Positions 42,901-51,208 of a stretch of 64,000 nucleotides of DNA are shown piece after piece (positions within the stretch are counted from its first letter, which is position 1; every line of letters begins with the position of its first letter). The notes below the pieces were generated by a model that was not told the DNA's origin, did not search any database, and worked only from the letters and a program-made list of their open reading frames with translations. A program made the translations under genes and the position numbers. This DNA is from Anaerococcus senegalensis JC48 (GTDB lineage Bacteria > Bacillota > Clostridia > Tissierellales > Peptoniphilaceae): contig NZ_HE578907.1 of assembly GCF_000321005.1 (NCBI RefSeq), forward strand, positions 1 to 64,000, read 5' to 3'.

Positions 42901-44225
42901 TGGAAGAAACTCTTAGGCAAATGCCTAGTGATATTTCTTCAGAAATGGCCATAATTGGTTGTATACTTAAAAAAAGTGAAAGCATAGACCAGGCTATACA
43001 ATTAGTAAAGCCATATGAGTTTTATGATTCAAGATGTCAAAGAATTTATAAGACTTTAGTAAATATGTATCAAAAAGATATAAAAATAGATGAAGTAAGT
43101 CTTATATCAAAATTAAAATCAGAAAATATCTTGAAAGAAGTTGGAGGAGAGGAGTTTATAGTAGAAATAACACTCTCCTCGTTTTATACTCCAAATATGG
43201 ATCAGTACTGTGAAAATGTCAAAGAAAAAGCTTTATTAAGAGCCTTAATCACAGCATGTGATGATATAGTAGGAAAATCTTACGAGCAAAAAAAGGATGC
43301 TAAAGAAGTTATAGAAATGGCAGAATCAAGAATTTTTGAAATAAGTCAAAAAAATCTTGATAATGGTCTGGTAAGAGTTTCTGAAACAATGGATGAAACC
43401 ATAAAACAATTAGAACTTTTAAGTTTAAATGATGGAAAAATTACTGGAGTTACTACAGGAATTTCAAGTGTTGATGATAAATTATCAGGACTACAAAGCT
43501 CTCAATTAATTTTACTCGCAGCAAGACCTGCTATGGGAAAAACTGCTCTTGGTCTTACTATGGCATGGAATGCAGCTAATGCTGGAAAATCTGTTGCATT
43601 TTTTTCCCTAGAAATGTCAACTTATCAATTGAATCAAAGATTAATTTCTATGGTTTCAATGATTGATCTTGAAAAAATAATTACAGGAAATTTGGAAGCT
43701 GATGAATGGATTGAAATTATAAATGCAATCACAAAAATTAAAGAAAAAGAAATTTATGTAGATGAAACTGCAGGAATAACTTTGTCAGAGCTTAGAAGTA
43801 AGTGTAAAAGATTAAAGGCTGAAGAAGGTCTTGATTTAATTGTTATTGATTATTTGCAACTTATGACTGGAGAGGGAAGATTTGATAATAGGCAACAAGA
43901 AATTGCTCAAATTTCTAGAGGATTAAAATCTTTATCAAAAGAAATAAACTGTCCAGTTTTATCTCTTGCCCAATTATCTCGTGAGGCTGACAAAAGATCA
44001 GATCACAAACCAATTTTATCAGACCTTCGTGAATCTGGAGCAATCGAACAAGATGCAGATGTGGTTATGCTTTTATATAGAGAAGATTATTATGATGAAG
44101 ATGATAATCCAAATGTAGCTAAGGTAATTTTGGCAAAACATAGAAATGGTCCTACAGGTCTTATGGAATTATTTTTCCATAAACAATGCACCACTTTTAG
44201 GGAGCTAAGTCACGAAGAAGAATAA
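42900..44225 (+). CDS. dnaB: Replicative DNA helicase DnaB (DnaC in Bacillus terms)
   Basis: The hexameric replication-fork helicase. The N-terminal helical domain (about 1-120, QMPSDISSEMAIIGCIL) is followed by the RecA-like core with Walker A ARPAMGKTA (near 209), Walker B LIVIDYLQLM and SQISRGLK-type QISRGLKSLSKE. AKHRNGPTG near the end is typical. Length (441) is normal. Genes for GNAT, DnaD and the DnaI loader follow, so helicase and loader are in one cluster. Confidence 0.96.
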   Translation: MEETLRQMPSDISSEMAIIGCILKKSESIDQAIQLVKPYEFYDSRCQRIYKTLVNMYQKDIKIDEVSLISKLKSENILKEVGGEEFIVEITLSSFYTPNMDQYCENVKEKALLRALITACDDIVGKSYEQKKDAKEVIEMAESRIFEISQKNLDNGLVRVSETMDETIKQLELLSLNDGKITGVTTGISSVDDKLSGLQSSQLILLAARPAMGKTALGLTMAWNAANAGKSVAFFSLEMSTYQLNQRLISMVSMIDLEKIITGNLEADEWIEIINAITKIKEKEIYVDETAGITLSELRSKCKRLKAEEGLDLIVIDYLQLMTGEGRFDNRQQEIAQISRGLKSLSKEINCPVLSLAQLSREADKRSDHKPILSDLRESGAIEQDADVVMLLYREDYYDEDDNPNVAKVILAKHRNGPTGLMELFFHKQCTTFRELSHEEE

Positions 44226-44226
44226 A

Positions 44227-44790
44227 ATGAAAATTATTGGAAAAGATGATCAAATATATTTAAAAAAAATAGACTTAGACGATGCTTATGATTTGAGAAA
44301 ATGGGATATGCATGAAGATGAAAGGCTCAAAGGCTATAATTATGGAAATTTTTCTCAAATTGATTGCGAAGTTTGGTTTATGAATGTAAATATCTATAGA
44401 AAAAGATACTTTGCAGTTAAAAAAATCGACGATGATTCTTTTATTGCTTTTATTGGTCTAAAAAATTATAATCCTATTTTAAGAAAGAGTGAATTGGGTA
44501 TAGTTTTTGATCCCAAATATACTTCAAAAGGATATGGATATAAGGCCATGAAAATTTTACTAGATTATTATTTTAATGATTTGAAATTTTATGAGCTATA
44601 TCTTGATGTAAATGATTTTAATAAGAGAGCTTTTAATCTGTATGATAAATTAGGATTTAAAGCTATAGGAAAAACTATAGAAGTTTTTGAAAATCAAGAA
44701 ATATGTCCAGATGGTGAAAATTTTATACTTAGAAATGGCAAGGTTTATAGCGTAATAACAAAGATGAGAATAAGAAAAGATGGAAGGTAA
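44227..44790 (+). CDS. GNAT-family N-acetyltransferase (RimJ/RimL-like)
   Basis: A 187-residue acetyltransferase of the RimJ/RimL/SpeG type. The acetyl-CoA loop is visible as FDPKYTSKGYGYKAMKILLDY (about 98-118). It is followed by ELYLDVNDFNKRAFNLYDKLGFK, the usual motif B. The N-terminal half (LDDAYDLRKWDMHEDERLKGYNY) suits this subgroup. The acceptor is unknown. It lies one base after dnaB and its end overlaps the dnaD start region. Confidence 0.85.
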   Translation: MKIIGKDDQIYLKKIDLDDAYDLRKWDMHEDERLKGYNYGNFSQIDCEVWFMNVNIYRKRYFAVKKIDDDSFIAFIGLKNYNPILRKSELGIVFDPKYTSKGYGYKAMKILLDYYFNDLKFYELYLDVNDFNKRAFNLYDKLGFKAIGKTIEVFENQEICPDGENFILRNGKVYSVITKMRIRKDGR

Positions 44791-44794
44791 TAAT

Positions 44795-45538
44795 TTGAAA
44801 TTTAAAATTCAAAATTTAAGTCTTGATATGGGAGAAACATCATTTGAAAATATGTTTTTAAATACATATGTACCCATGGCAGACGGTGATAGCCTAAAAG
44901 TTTTTTTGCTTATATATAAGGACTTAAAATCTTTAGGACAAGTTGATTTAGAAAAAATAAAAAAACAGCTTGCCTTTGATGATCAAAAAATGGAGGAAAT
45001 TATTTCGTATTGGACAAATATGGGAGTATTTAGAAAAAAAGATATTGGAAATGGCGAAGTTTATCTAGAAATAATTTCCCTAAGACAGGCTTATTTTGGA
45101 AATTCTAGTAATAATAAGTCTGAATCTATGCTAGATATTTCTAAAAGAAAGTCTGTTATGTTTGACCAAGTTGAAAGAATCATTCAAAGACAACTTACCC
45201 CTCAAGATATTAGAAGGATTCATGAAACTTTGGATGAATATAAGCAAGATCCAGAACTTGTTACAGAAGCCTTTAGGCAGGCTAAAGAAGTAAATAATGT
45301 TGATGTAAAATATGTAATGGGATTTTTGAAAACTTGGAGAGACCAAAGTGTTTTTTCTTTAAATGATTTAAAAATTAAAGAAGAAAGAGCAAAATTATCG
45401 AGGGAAAAATCTCCCAGAAAATATAAAAGCGCAAAAAAAGTTTATAGGTCAAAAAATAAAGATTTTGATGCAAAAGCTTTCGCCCAAAAAGCTAGAGAGG
45501 AAAGATTTAGAAGAATTCTTGAAGGAGAGGATAAATAA
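44795..45538 (+). CDS. dnaD: DnaD-domain replication initiation protein
   Basis: A primosome protein for helicase loading. The N-terminal winged-helix part (about 1-100) starts KFKIQNLSLDMGETSFENMF, with VPMADGDSLKVFLLIYKDL typical of the family. The C-terminal DnaB_2/DnaD domain (about 125-190) includes HETLDEYKQDPELVTEAF and the VMGFLKTW segment close to the YxxxIxxxW signature. A basic tail ends the protein. The start may be TTG at 44795, eight bases after GGAAGG, or ATG at 44780 with a weaker site; the TTG is preferred. It overlaps the next gene by one base. Confidence 0.9.
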   Translation: MKFKIQNLSLDMGETSFENMFLNTYVPMADGDSLKVFLLIYKDLKSLGQVDLEKIKKQLAFDDQKMEEIISYWTNMGVFRKKDIGNGEVYLEIISLRQAYFGNSSNNKSESMLDISKRKSVMFDQVERIIQRQLTPQDIRRIHETLDEYKQDPELVTEAFRQAKEVNNVDVKYVMGFLKTWRDQSVFSLNDLKIKEERAKLSREKSPRKYKSAKKVYRSKNKDFDAKAFAQKAREERFRRILEGEDK

Positions 45539-46496
45539 TGAGTCCCAATGACAATATTTCAAGAATAATTGAAAAAAGAAGAATAAAAAATAAAGAAGAT
45601 CAGGAAAAAAGAAAAATAGAAATATATGAAAAATTTCCAAGGATGAAGGTGATTGATAATACAATATCATCTTTGGGTAGAAGGGCTGCAATTGATGCCC
45701 AAAGTGGTAAAAATGTAGATGATTATAAAAAAAATTAAAAGAGCTTGATAGGGAAAAAGAAGAAATTCTAGTAAAAAATTCCTACCCAAAAGATTATCTT
45801 AAAATCCATTATCACTGTGATATTTGTAAGGATACTGGTTTTGTAAATACTGAAACTTGTAGGTGCAGGAAAAAATTAATCATTGAAAGAAAATATTCTC
45901 AATCAAATATAAGTAGTCTTTTAAAAAGGGAAAATTTTAGGACCTTTAATACAAATTTGTATTCAAAAAATCTTTATAAGGACTATCCTTTAAGTCCCTA
46001 TGAAAATATAATTAGAGTTGGAAAAGATGCTAAAAATTATGTAAATAATTTTGGAAAAGTTTACAAAAATCTATATATTTTCGGGGAAGTTGGCAGAGGA
46101 AAAACTTTTTTAATAAACTCTATTGCAAAAGAAATTTTGGATAGAAATTATTCAGTTATTTACCTTACTGCAACAAAATTATTTTCTTTTATGAATGATT
46201 ATTTGTATGCTTTTTCTGAAAAAAAACAAGAATTGCAAGAATCCTATGATTTAATTTTTGACTCAGATCTTTTAATAATTGATGATTTGGGAAGCGAAAA
46301 TGATAGAAATTCTAACGAAGCAAATCTTTTTGAAATTGTAAATGATAGGATAATAAATAAAAAACCTATAATTTTTTCATCGAATTATGATGTTAATGAT
46401 CTTATGGATGTTTATGGTCCAAGAATTTTTTCAAGAATTATTGGATCTAGTCAGGTAATGGAAATTTTTGGAGAAGATTTAAGACTTTTATTTTAG
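45538..46496 (+). pseudogene. dnaI: Helicase loader DnaI/DnaC, split by a one-base frameshift (probably a functional gene)
   Basis: Two reading frames together give a complete AAA+ helicase loader. The first (45538-45738) ends YKKN-stop after eight A (45727-45734). If one more A were present, translation would continue KKKLKELDREKEE through a zinc-type CDIC...CRC segment (45820-45870) into the frame carrying Walker A GEVGRGKTF, Walker B DLLIIDDLG and FSSNYDVNDLM. The joined protein would be 319 residues, normal for DnaI. An essential loader is unlikely to be truly lost, so a sequencing error in the A run or slippage is more probable than decay. It directly follows dnaD in the dnaB cluster. 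Confidence 0.9.
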
Positions 46497-46505
46497 GAGT
46501 TAATT

Positions 46506-47168
46506 ATGCTTTTAGTAGATCGTGAAACCATGCAAAAAATTGATAATTTTGCAATTAATGAGCTTAAAATTCCATCCCTTTGTTTGGTTGAAAGGGCAGC
46601 GATTTCTGTGATGGATAATATTAATCTTGATATAAGACAGACTTTTGCAATTGTTGTTTCTTGTGGAAATAATGGGGCTGATGGACTTGCTCTTGCAAGG
46701 AATTTACTTAGCCTTGGAAAAAAATGCTATATTTATATTGTTGGAAATAAGAATAAGGCGAGTGAAGATTTTATTATAAATTATAATGCTTGTAAAAATC
46801 TTACAAAAGAAATTTATTCAATTGAAACAATTGAGGATATGGATTTTTTAAGAGAAAATCTTGATAAAGTTAATACAATTATTGATGGAATTTTTGGTAC
46901 TGGATTAAATAGGCCTGTTTCAGGAATTTATGCAAATATTATTGATTTAATAAATGAGAAAAATATCTATACAATTTCAATTGATCTTCCTTCAGGTTTT
47001 GATGCAAATGGTCAAAATAATTATGGGACTTATATAGATAGTGATTTAATTGTTTGTATGCAAATTTTAAAAAAAGGTCTTTTTGAAGATAATTATTTTA
47101 GGGATAAAACTGTCATCTGCGATATAGGGCTGCCTAAAATAGCGATTGAAAAATTTATAGAAATTTGA
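46506..47168 (+). CDS. nnrE: NAD(P)H-hydrate epimerase (YjeF N-terminal domain)
   Basis: Repairs damaged NAD(P)H by epimerising its hydrate. The 220-residue protein is the N-terminal YjeF domain alone: MQKIDNFAINELKIPSLCLVERAA, VSCGNNGADGLALARNL (near 57) and GIFGTGLNRPVSG, DLPSGFDANG. The dehydratase half (NnrD), often fused behind it, is absent and must be encoded elsewhere if present. AGGAG precedes the ATG, nine bases after dnaI. It is followed by the serS T-box region. Confidence 0.9.
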   Translation: MLLVDRETMQKIDNFAINELKIPSLCLVERAAISVMDNINLDIRQTFAIVVSCGNNGADGLALARNLLSLGKKCYIYIVGNKNKASEDFIINYNACKNLTKEIYSIETIEDMDFLRENLDKVNTIIDGIFGTGLNRPVSGIYANIIDLINEKNIYTISIDLPSGFDANGQNNYGTYIDSDLIVCMQILKKGLFEDNYFRDKTVICDIGLPKIAIEKFIEI

Positions 47169-47186
47169 AAAAAAATAAAATGAAAG

Positions 47187-47387
47187 TATATTATAACTAA
47201 TTGAATAGAGCTATGATGAGAAGTAGTAGTTAAAAATAACCTTTAGAGAGAAGATGGTTGGTGAAAATCTTTGGTGAAAGTTAATGAATCCGTCTTTGAG
47301 CTTATAAATTTAAAGTGAATGAATTTATTTCATTAAATTGGGTGGTACCGCGATAATCTCGTCCCTTTTTGGGAGGAGATTTTTTTA
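47187..47387 (+). promoter_or_regulatory. T-box riboswitch of serS
   Basis: The leader shows AGTA near 47224, the Stem I apical AGAGAG, and GAA followed by the serine codon TCC (47289-47291) and G. The T-box sequence GGGTGGTACCGCG (47340-47352) precedes a terminator, AATCTC-GTCCC (from 47355) with GGGA-GGAGATT and a T run. The serine specifier agrees with the downstream serS. A weak promoter TTGAAA (47165) with TATATT (47187-47192) may start it. Confidence 0.88.
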
Positions 47388-47408
47388 TTTTTAAATTTAG
47401 GAGGAAAT

Positions 47409-48698
47409 ATGTTAGATATAAAATTTGTTAGAGAAAACCCAGATCTTGTTAAGGAAAATATTAAGAAAAAATTCCAAGACGAAAAATTAGTTTTGGTTGA
47501 TGAAGTTATTGAACTTGACCAAAAATTAAGGGATGTAAAAACTGAAGGAGATAATTTAAGAGCAAAAAGAAATAAAACTTCAAAACAAATCGGTGCTCTT
47601 ATGGGTCAAGGAAAAAAAGAAGAAGCTGAAGAAGTTAAAAAAGAAGTTGGCGATATTAATGATAGACTTGTTCAAATTGAAGAAGATACTAGAAAATTCC
47701 AAGACCAATTAAAAGAAAAAATGCAAGTGATTCCACAAATGATTGATGATTCAGTTCCAATAGGTAAAGATGACAGCGAAAATGTGGAAATTGAAAGATT
47801 TGGTGAAAATGTAACTCCAGATTATGAAGTTCCTTACCATGTTGATATTATGGAAAGTTTTAATGGAATTGATTTAGATTCTGCAAGAGATACATCAGGG
47901 GCTGGTTTTTATTATTTAAAAGGAGATATAGCTAGACTTCATTCAGCAATTCTTTCTTATGCTAGAGATTTTATGATTGATAAGGGATACGAATATCACA
48001 TTCCTCCATTTATGATTAGATCTGATGTTGTTACTGGAGTAATGAGTTTTGCTGAAATGGAAGATATGATGTATAAAATCGAAGGCGAAGACTTATATTT
48101 AATCGGAACAAGTGAACACTCAATGATTGGTAAATTTATAAATTCAATCAATGATGAAAAAGATATGCCATTAAAAATGACTTCATATTCACCATGTTTT
48201 AGAAAAGAAGTTGGAGCTCATGGAATAGAAGAACGTGGAGTTTATAGAATTCACCAATTTGAAAAACAAGAAATGGTTATAATTTGTAAACCAGAAGATT
48301 CAAAGAAATTTTATGATGAATTATGGCAAAATACAGTAGAATTTTTCAGATCTCTAGAAATTCCTGTAAGAACACTAGAATGTTGTTCAGGAGATTTAGC
48401 AGATTTAAAAGTTAAATCATGCGATGTTGAAGCATGGAGCCCAAGACAAGGAAAATATTTTGAAGTAGGTTCTTGTTCAAATCTTGGAGATGCTCAAGCA
48501 AGAAGACTTAAAATTAGATTAAGGGGAGAAAAAGGAAATTATTTTGCTCACACATTAAATAATACGGTAGTTGCTCCTCCAAGAATGTTAATTGCATTTC
48601 TAGAAAACTTATTGCAAGAAGATGGATCAGTAAAAATTCCAAAACCATTACAAATGTATATGGGTGGAATGGAAAAATTACTTCCAAAAAATAAATAG
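47409..48698 (+). CDS. serS: Seryl-tRNA synthetase
   Basis: Charges tRNA-Ser. The N-terminal coiled-coil arm (about 30-105, VDEVIELDQKLRDVKTEGDNL to KEKMQVIPQMI) binds the tRNA. The class II core follows, with motif 2 YSPCFRKEVGAHGIEERGVYRIHQF (near 260), GDLADLKVKSCDVEAWSP and motif 3 NTVVAPPRMLIAFLEN. Length (429) is normal. AGGAGG precedes the ATG 20 bases after the T-box terminator, so it should be induced by uncharged tRNA-Ser. Confidence 0.97.
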   Translation: MLDIKFVRENPDLVKENIKKKFQDEKLVLVDEVIELDQKLRDVKTEGDNLRAKRNKTSKQIGALMGQGKKEEAEEVKKEVGDINDRLVQIEEDTRKFQDQLKEKMQVIPQMIDDSVPIGKDDSENVEIERFGENVTPDYEVPYHVDIMESFNGIDLDSARDTSGAGFYYLKGDIARLHSAILSYARDFMIDKGYEYHIPPFMIRSDVVTGVMSFAEMEDMMYKIEGEDLYLIGTSEHSMIGKFINSINDEKDMPLKMTSYSPCFRKEVGAHGIEERGVYRIHQFEKQEMVIICKPEDSKKFYDELWQNTVEFFRSLEIPVRTLECCSGDLADLKVKSCDVEAWSPRQGKYFEVGSCSNLGDAQARRLKIRLRGEKGNYFAHTLNNTVVAPPRMLIAFLENLLQEDGSVKIPKPLQMYMGGMEKLLPKNK

Positions 48699-48730
48699 AA
48701 CTTACAGATACTCATTAATAAATACTCAAA

Positions 48731-48757
48731 AAATCCTAGCTATTTAGCTAGGATTTT
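48731..48757 (+). terminator. Terminator after serS
   Basis: AAATCCTAGCTA pairs perfectly with TAGCTAGGATTT. Only a short T run follows on plus. A similar hairpin stands at 49074. Confidence 0.75.
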
Positions 48758-49073
48758 GAAGGTAAATAAATCTTCAAGCGCAAATATCGAACTTCAAAAA
48801 TTGGTGATTTCTAGATTTAAAAACTCAAAATCACAAACTTGCTAAGGCGAGGACAGATAAATAGTTTAAAATTGTGCCAGTGGCACGATTTTAATATTTA
48901 TCCCTCGGAATAAAACGAAGAATTAAAATTTAATTGAATTTAATTTATTTAAAAAATAATCACAGCTTTAAATTTTAGAGTACGGTTTTATATGAATTTT
49001 TAAATTTGAAATCGTATCAGTTTATTCCTTATGATATTTCTTGCATGAGATTTGAATTCTTTTTTTAAAAAGC
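48758..49073. other. Non-coding structured stretch
   Basis: No reading frame of note is found on either strand. Strong foldable elements are present: GTGATTT/AAATCAC near 48804-48835; a long stem (48848-48907) built of CGAGG/CCTCG, GATAAATA/TATTTATC and AAAATTGTGCC/GGCACGATTTT around an AGT loop; and TACGGTTT (48981-48988) with AAATCGTA (49009-49016). The stretch is bounded by two similar AAATCCTAG hairpins. It could be a small RNA or a non-autonomous repeat element. Confidence 0.55.
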
Positions 49074-49103
49074 AAATCCTAGCTTTATGACTAGGATTTT
49101 TTT
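49074..49103 (-). terminator. Terminator of the minus-strand cluster (possibly bidirectional)
   Basis: AAATCCTAG pairs with CTAGGATTT. A T run follows on plus. On minus, a T run follows after two bases, right past the stop codon of the cyclo-ligase gene. Confidence 0.8.
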
Positions 49104-49638
49104 AATATATTTTTTTATCTGTAATTATTAAATCTAATTTTTGATCAAAATCATCGAAATTTAATTTATAAGATTTATTTATTTGATAAAACAAACCTAC
49201 ATAAAAAGACTTATGATTTTTTATATAATAATCATAAAATCCTCCTCCATAGCCAAGCCTATATTTATTCTTATCAAATGAAAGTCCTGGAACTATGGTA
49301 AGATCAATATTTTCTTTAGTATTTTTAAGTTTTGATGTTTTTATTTTATATTCTCCATAGACAAGATCGTCAAATGATTTAAGCAAAACAGGAATCATTT
49401 TATGTTTTCCTGTAATTTTTGGGATATAAACTTCTTTTTTATCTAAAAAAGCCTCTTTAATTATTTTTTTCGTATCAATTTCATCATCTGTTGAATAATA
49501 AATAAAAATAGATTTGGAATTTTTATAAAAATCACTTTCTAGAAAATTTTCTTTTATTTTTTTATCCCAAATTTTTTTATCATCTGGGCTAATTTTTGTT
49601 CTATTATTTATAAAATATCTTCTGAGTTCTTTTTTCAT
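49102..49638 (-). CDS. 5-formyltetrahydrofolate cyclo-ligase
   Basis: Converts 5-formyl-THF to 5,10-methenyl-THF using ATP. The N-terminal KKELRRYFINNRTKIS and the C-terminal RLGYGGGFYDYYI motif with PGLSFDKNKYRLG identify the family. Length (178) is typical. The start is taken as the ATG at 49638, seven bases after GGAG and overlapping the stop of the radical SAM gene (TGATG); the TTG just before it is an alternative. It is last in a four-gene minus-strand run. Confidence 0.93.
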   Translation of the reverse strand: MKKELRRYFINNRTKISPDDKKIWDKKIKENFLESDFYKNSKSIFIYYSTDDEIDTKKIIKEAFLDKKEVYIPKITGKHKMIPVLLKSFDDLVYGEYKIKTSKLKNTKENIDLTIVPGLSFDKNKYRLGYGGGFYDYYIKNHKSFYVGLFYQINKSYKLNFDDFDQKLDLIITDKKIY

Positions 49639-50330
49639 CAACCAACTCCAAAATCTGTAATATTATAAAGGTAGTCGATTTTTTTACTTTCTAATAATTT
49701 TTGGTGATATTTTTTTAAAAACCAATCTACAAGTTCGTCATCTCTTTTTACATCTGTTGAATTATTATTGAATACATTTACAGTGGCATGGGGGAAATTA
49801 TTTAAAATAATTTCCATATCCCTATCAATCATTTCTTTTGTCTGTCCCTTTATGCCAACCATAAGGCAGGGAGAATCAAAATATTGTAAAACTTCTTTAT
49901 AATTTTTAAAATCTGCTCCCTTTAAGAGATAATTTTCACGAAAGTCATTGTCGAAAGTTTCAACCCCAGTTTTAATTATTACTTTTTGATTTTTAAAATA
50001 TTTTCTAATTTCATTGACTTTTTTTCTATAAATCCAATGGCATTCAAAAAATAGGGTGTGGATATTTTTTGAGTTGGCAAGGTCTTTTATCATTTTTTTG
50101 GTATTTTCTGTTAGTTCAAAAAATGAAGCTGAATCAATAACTTCAAGAACTCCATATTTTCCTGTAACTTTTTCCAAAACTTTTTTATTTATTTGGTTAA
50201 TTTTTTCTTCATCTATCTCATTATCTTCTATATAATCGCAAAATCTACATTTTCCCCATTTGCAAGGTCTTGCTTTTAAAAGAACAATTTCTCTTTTATA
50301 TTTTTCATCTATTGTAGAATATCTTTCCAT
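49638..50330 (-). CDS. Radical SAM-type protein with CX4CX2C cluster motif
   Basis: A 230-residue protein with an N-terminal cysteine motif C-KWGK-C-RF-C (residues about 23-31), followed by VLEVIDSASFFELTENTKKM and KTGVETFDNDFRENYL, which match the strand-helix pattern of the radical SAM barrel. The usual motif is CX3CX2C; the extra residue recalls the RaSEA/QueL branch, but that link is a guess from memory of that group. AGGAGG precedes the ATG, and its start shares one base with the YihY stop. The reaction is unknown. Confidence 0.7.
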   Translation of the reverse strand: MERYSTIDEKYKREIVLLKARPCKWGKCRFCDYIEDNEIDEEKINQINKKVLEKVTGKYGVLEVIDSASFFELTENTKKMIKDLANSKNIHTLFFECHWIYRKKVNEIRKYFKNQKVIIKTGVETFDNDFRENYLLKGADFKNYKEVLQYFDSPCLMVGIKGQTKEMIDRDMEIILNNFPHATVNVFNNNSTDVKRDDELVDWFLKKYHQKLLESKKIDYLYNITDFGVG

Positions 50331-51208
50331 TAATTTATCCTCCTATAATTTTTTGTTTTCATATAAGCTGCTATAATTTCTGCTCCTAATATTATTGTAA
50401 GGGAAAATAAGAGCATCCAAACTAAAAGAGCGATTATTCCTGCCAAGGCTCCATAAATTACTGACATATTGCTCATATTATTGAGGAAAAATGAATATCC
50501 AAAACTTGTAATAAATATCATGATGCTTGTAGAAATTGAACCTACAAAGGCATCCTTAAATTTAATTTTTACCGAATCGTTATAAGGGGCAGCTTTATAT
50601 AAAAGTGTAAGGCCCAAAATTAATATTATTGGTGGAATTATTCCTGATATTAAATTTATTAGCCAGTTAAATTCATTAAGTGAAAAAGAAGAATTTACAA
50701 TTTTTAAAATATCTTCTATCAATTTTAATATTCCGTTTGAATAAATTCTTATTAAGAATATAAAAATCAAAATAAATATTAAAACAAAAGTGTAAAGGAA
50801 TCCAAATATTTTATTTTTTATCATTGAATGATCATCTTCTAGACCATAGGCAATATTTATAGCAAGAATTATTTTTGAAACTCCTTTTGATGCTGACCAA
50901 AGAGCAAAAATTAAGGTGATAGTTGAAATTGTTGAAACAGAACCTGAATCAATTATAGATTTTACTATCATCAAAATTATTCCCCTAATTGAATCTGGAA
51001 GTAATTTTATAAAATCTATTACTACATCCTCATTTCCCTTCATATATTTTGTAACAAGATTTAATAAAACCAATAACATTGGTATTGCTGCTGACAAAAA
51101 ATAATAAGAAAGAGAAGAGGCGAGAGTCATAAGGTCATGATCTCTAATTCTTTCTATCAAATTTAAAATAAACTTTTTAATATTAGAAGATTTCAGCCTT
51201 ATTTTCAT
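50330..51208 (-). CDS. YihY/virulence factor BrkB family membrane protein
   Basis: A polytopic inner-membrane protein of 292 residues with six hydrophobic helices. The family start is seen as RDHDLMTLASSLSYYFLSAAIPMLL (about 23-47), and later LILGLTLLYKAAPYNDSVKIKFKDAFVG and the SVIYGALAGIIALLVWMLLFSLTIILGAEI stretch are typical. The role of the family is not settled, and the old RNase BN name is wrong for it. It overlaps the S9 peptidase stop by four bases. Confidence 0.92.
   Translation of the reverse strand: MKIRLKSSNIKKFILNLIERIRDHDLMTLASSLSYYFLSAAIPMLLVLLNLVTKYMKGNEDVVIDFIKLLPDSIRGIILMIVKSIIDSGSVSTISTITLIFALWSASKGVSKIILAINIAYGLEDDHSMIKNKIFGFLYTFVLIFILIFIFLIRIYSNGILKLIEDILKIVNSSFSLNEFNWLINLISGIIPPIILILGLTLLYKAAPYNDSVKIKFKDAFVGSISTSIMIFITSFGYSFFLNNMSNMSVIYGALAGIIALLVWMLLFSLTIILGAEIIAAYMKTKNYRRIN

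Noticed and set aside
48848-48907. Terminator for serS at the long stem
   Set aside because: No T run follows, and a simpler terminator-like hairpin is already present at 48731.
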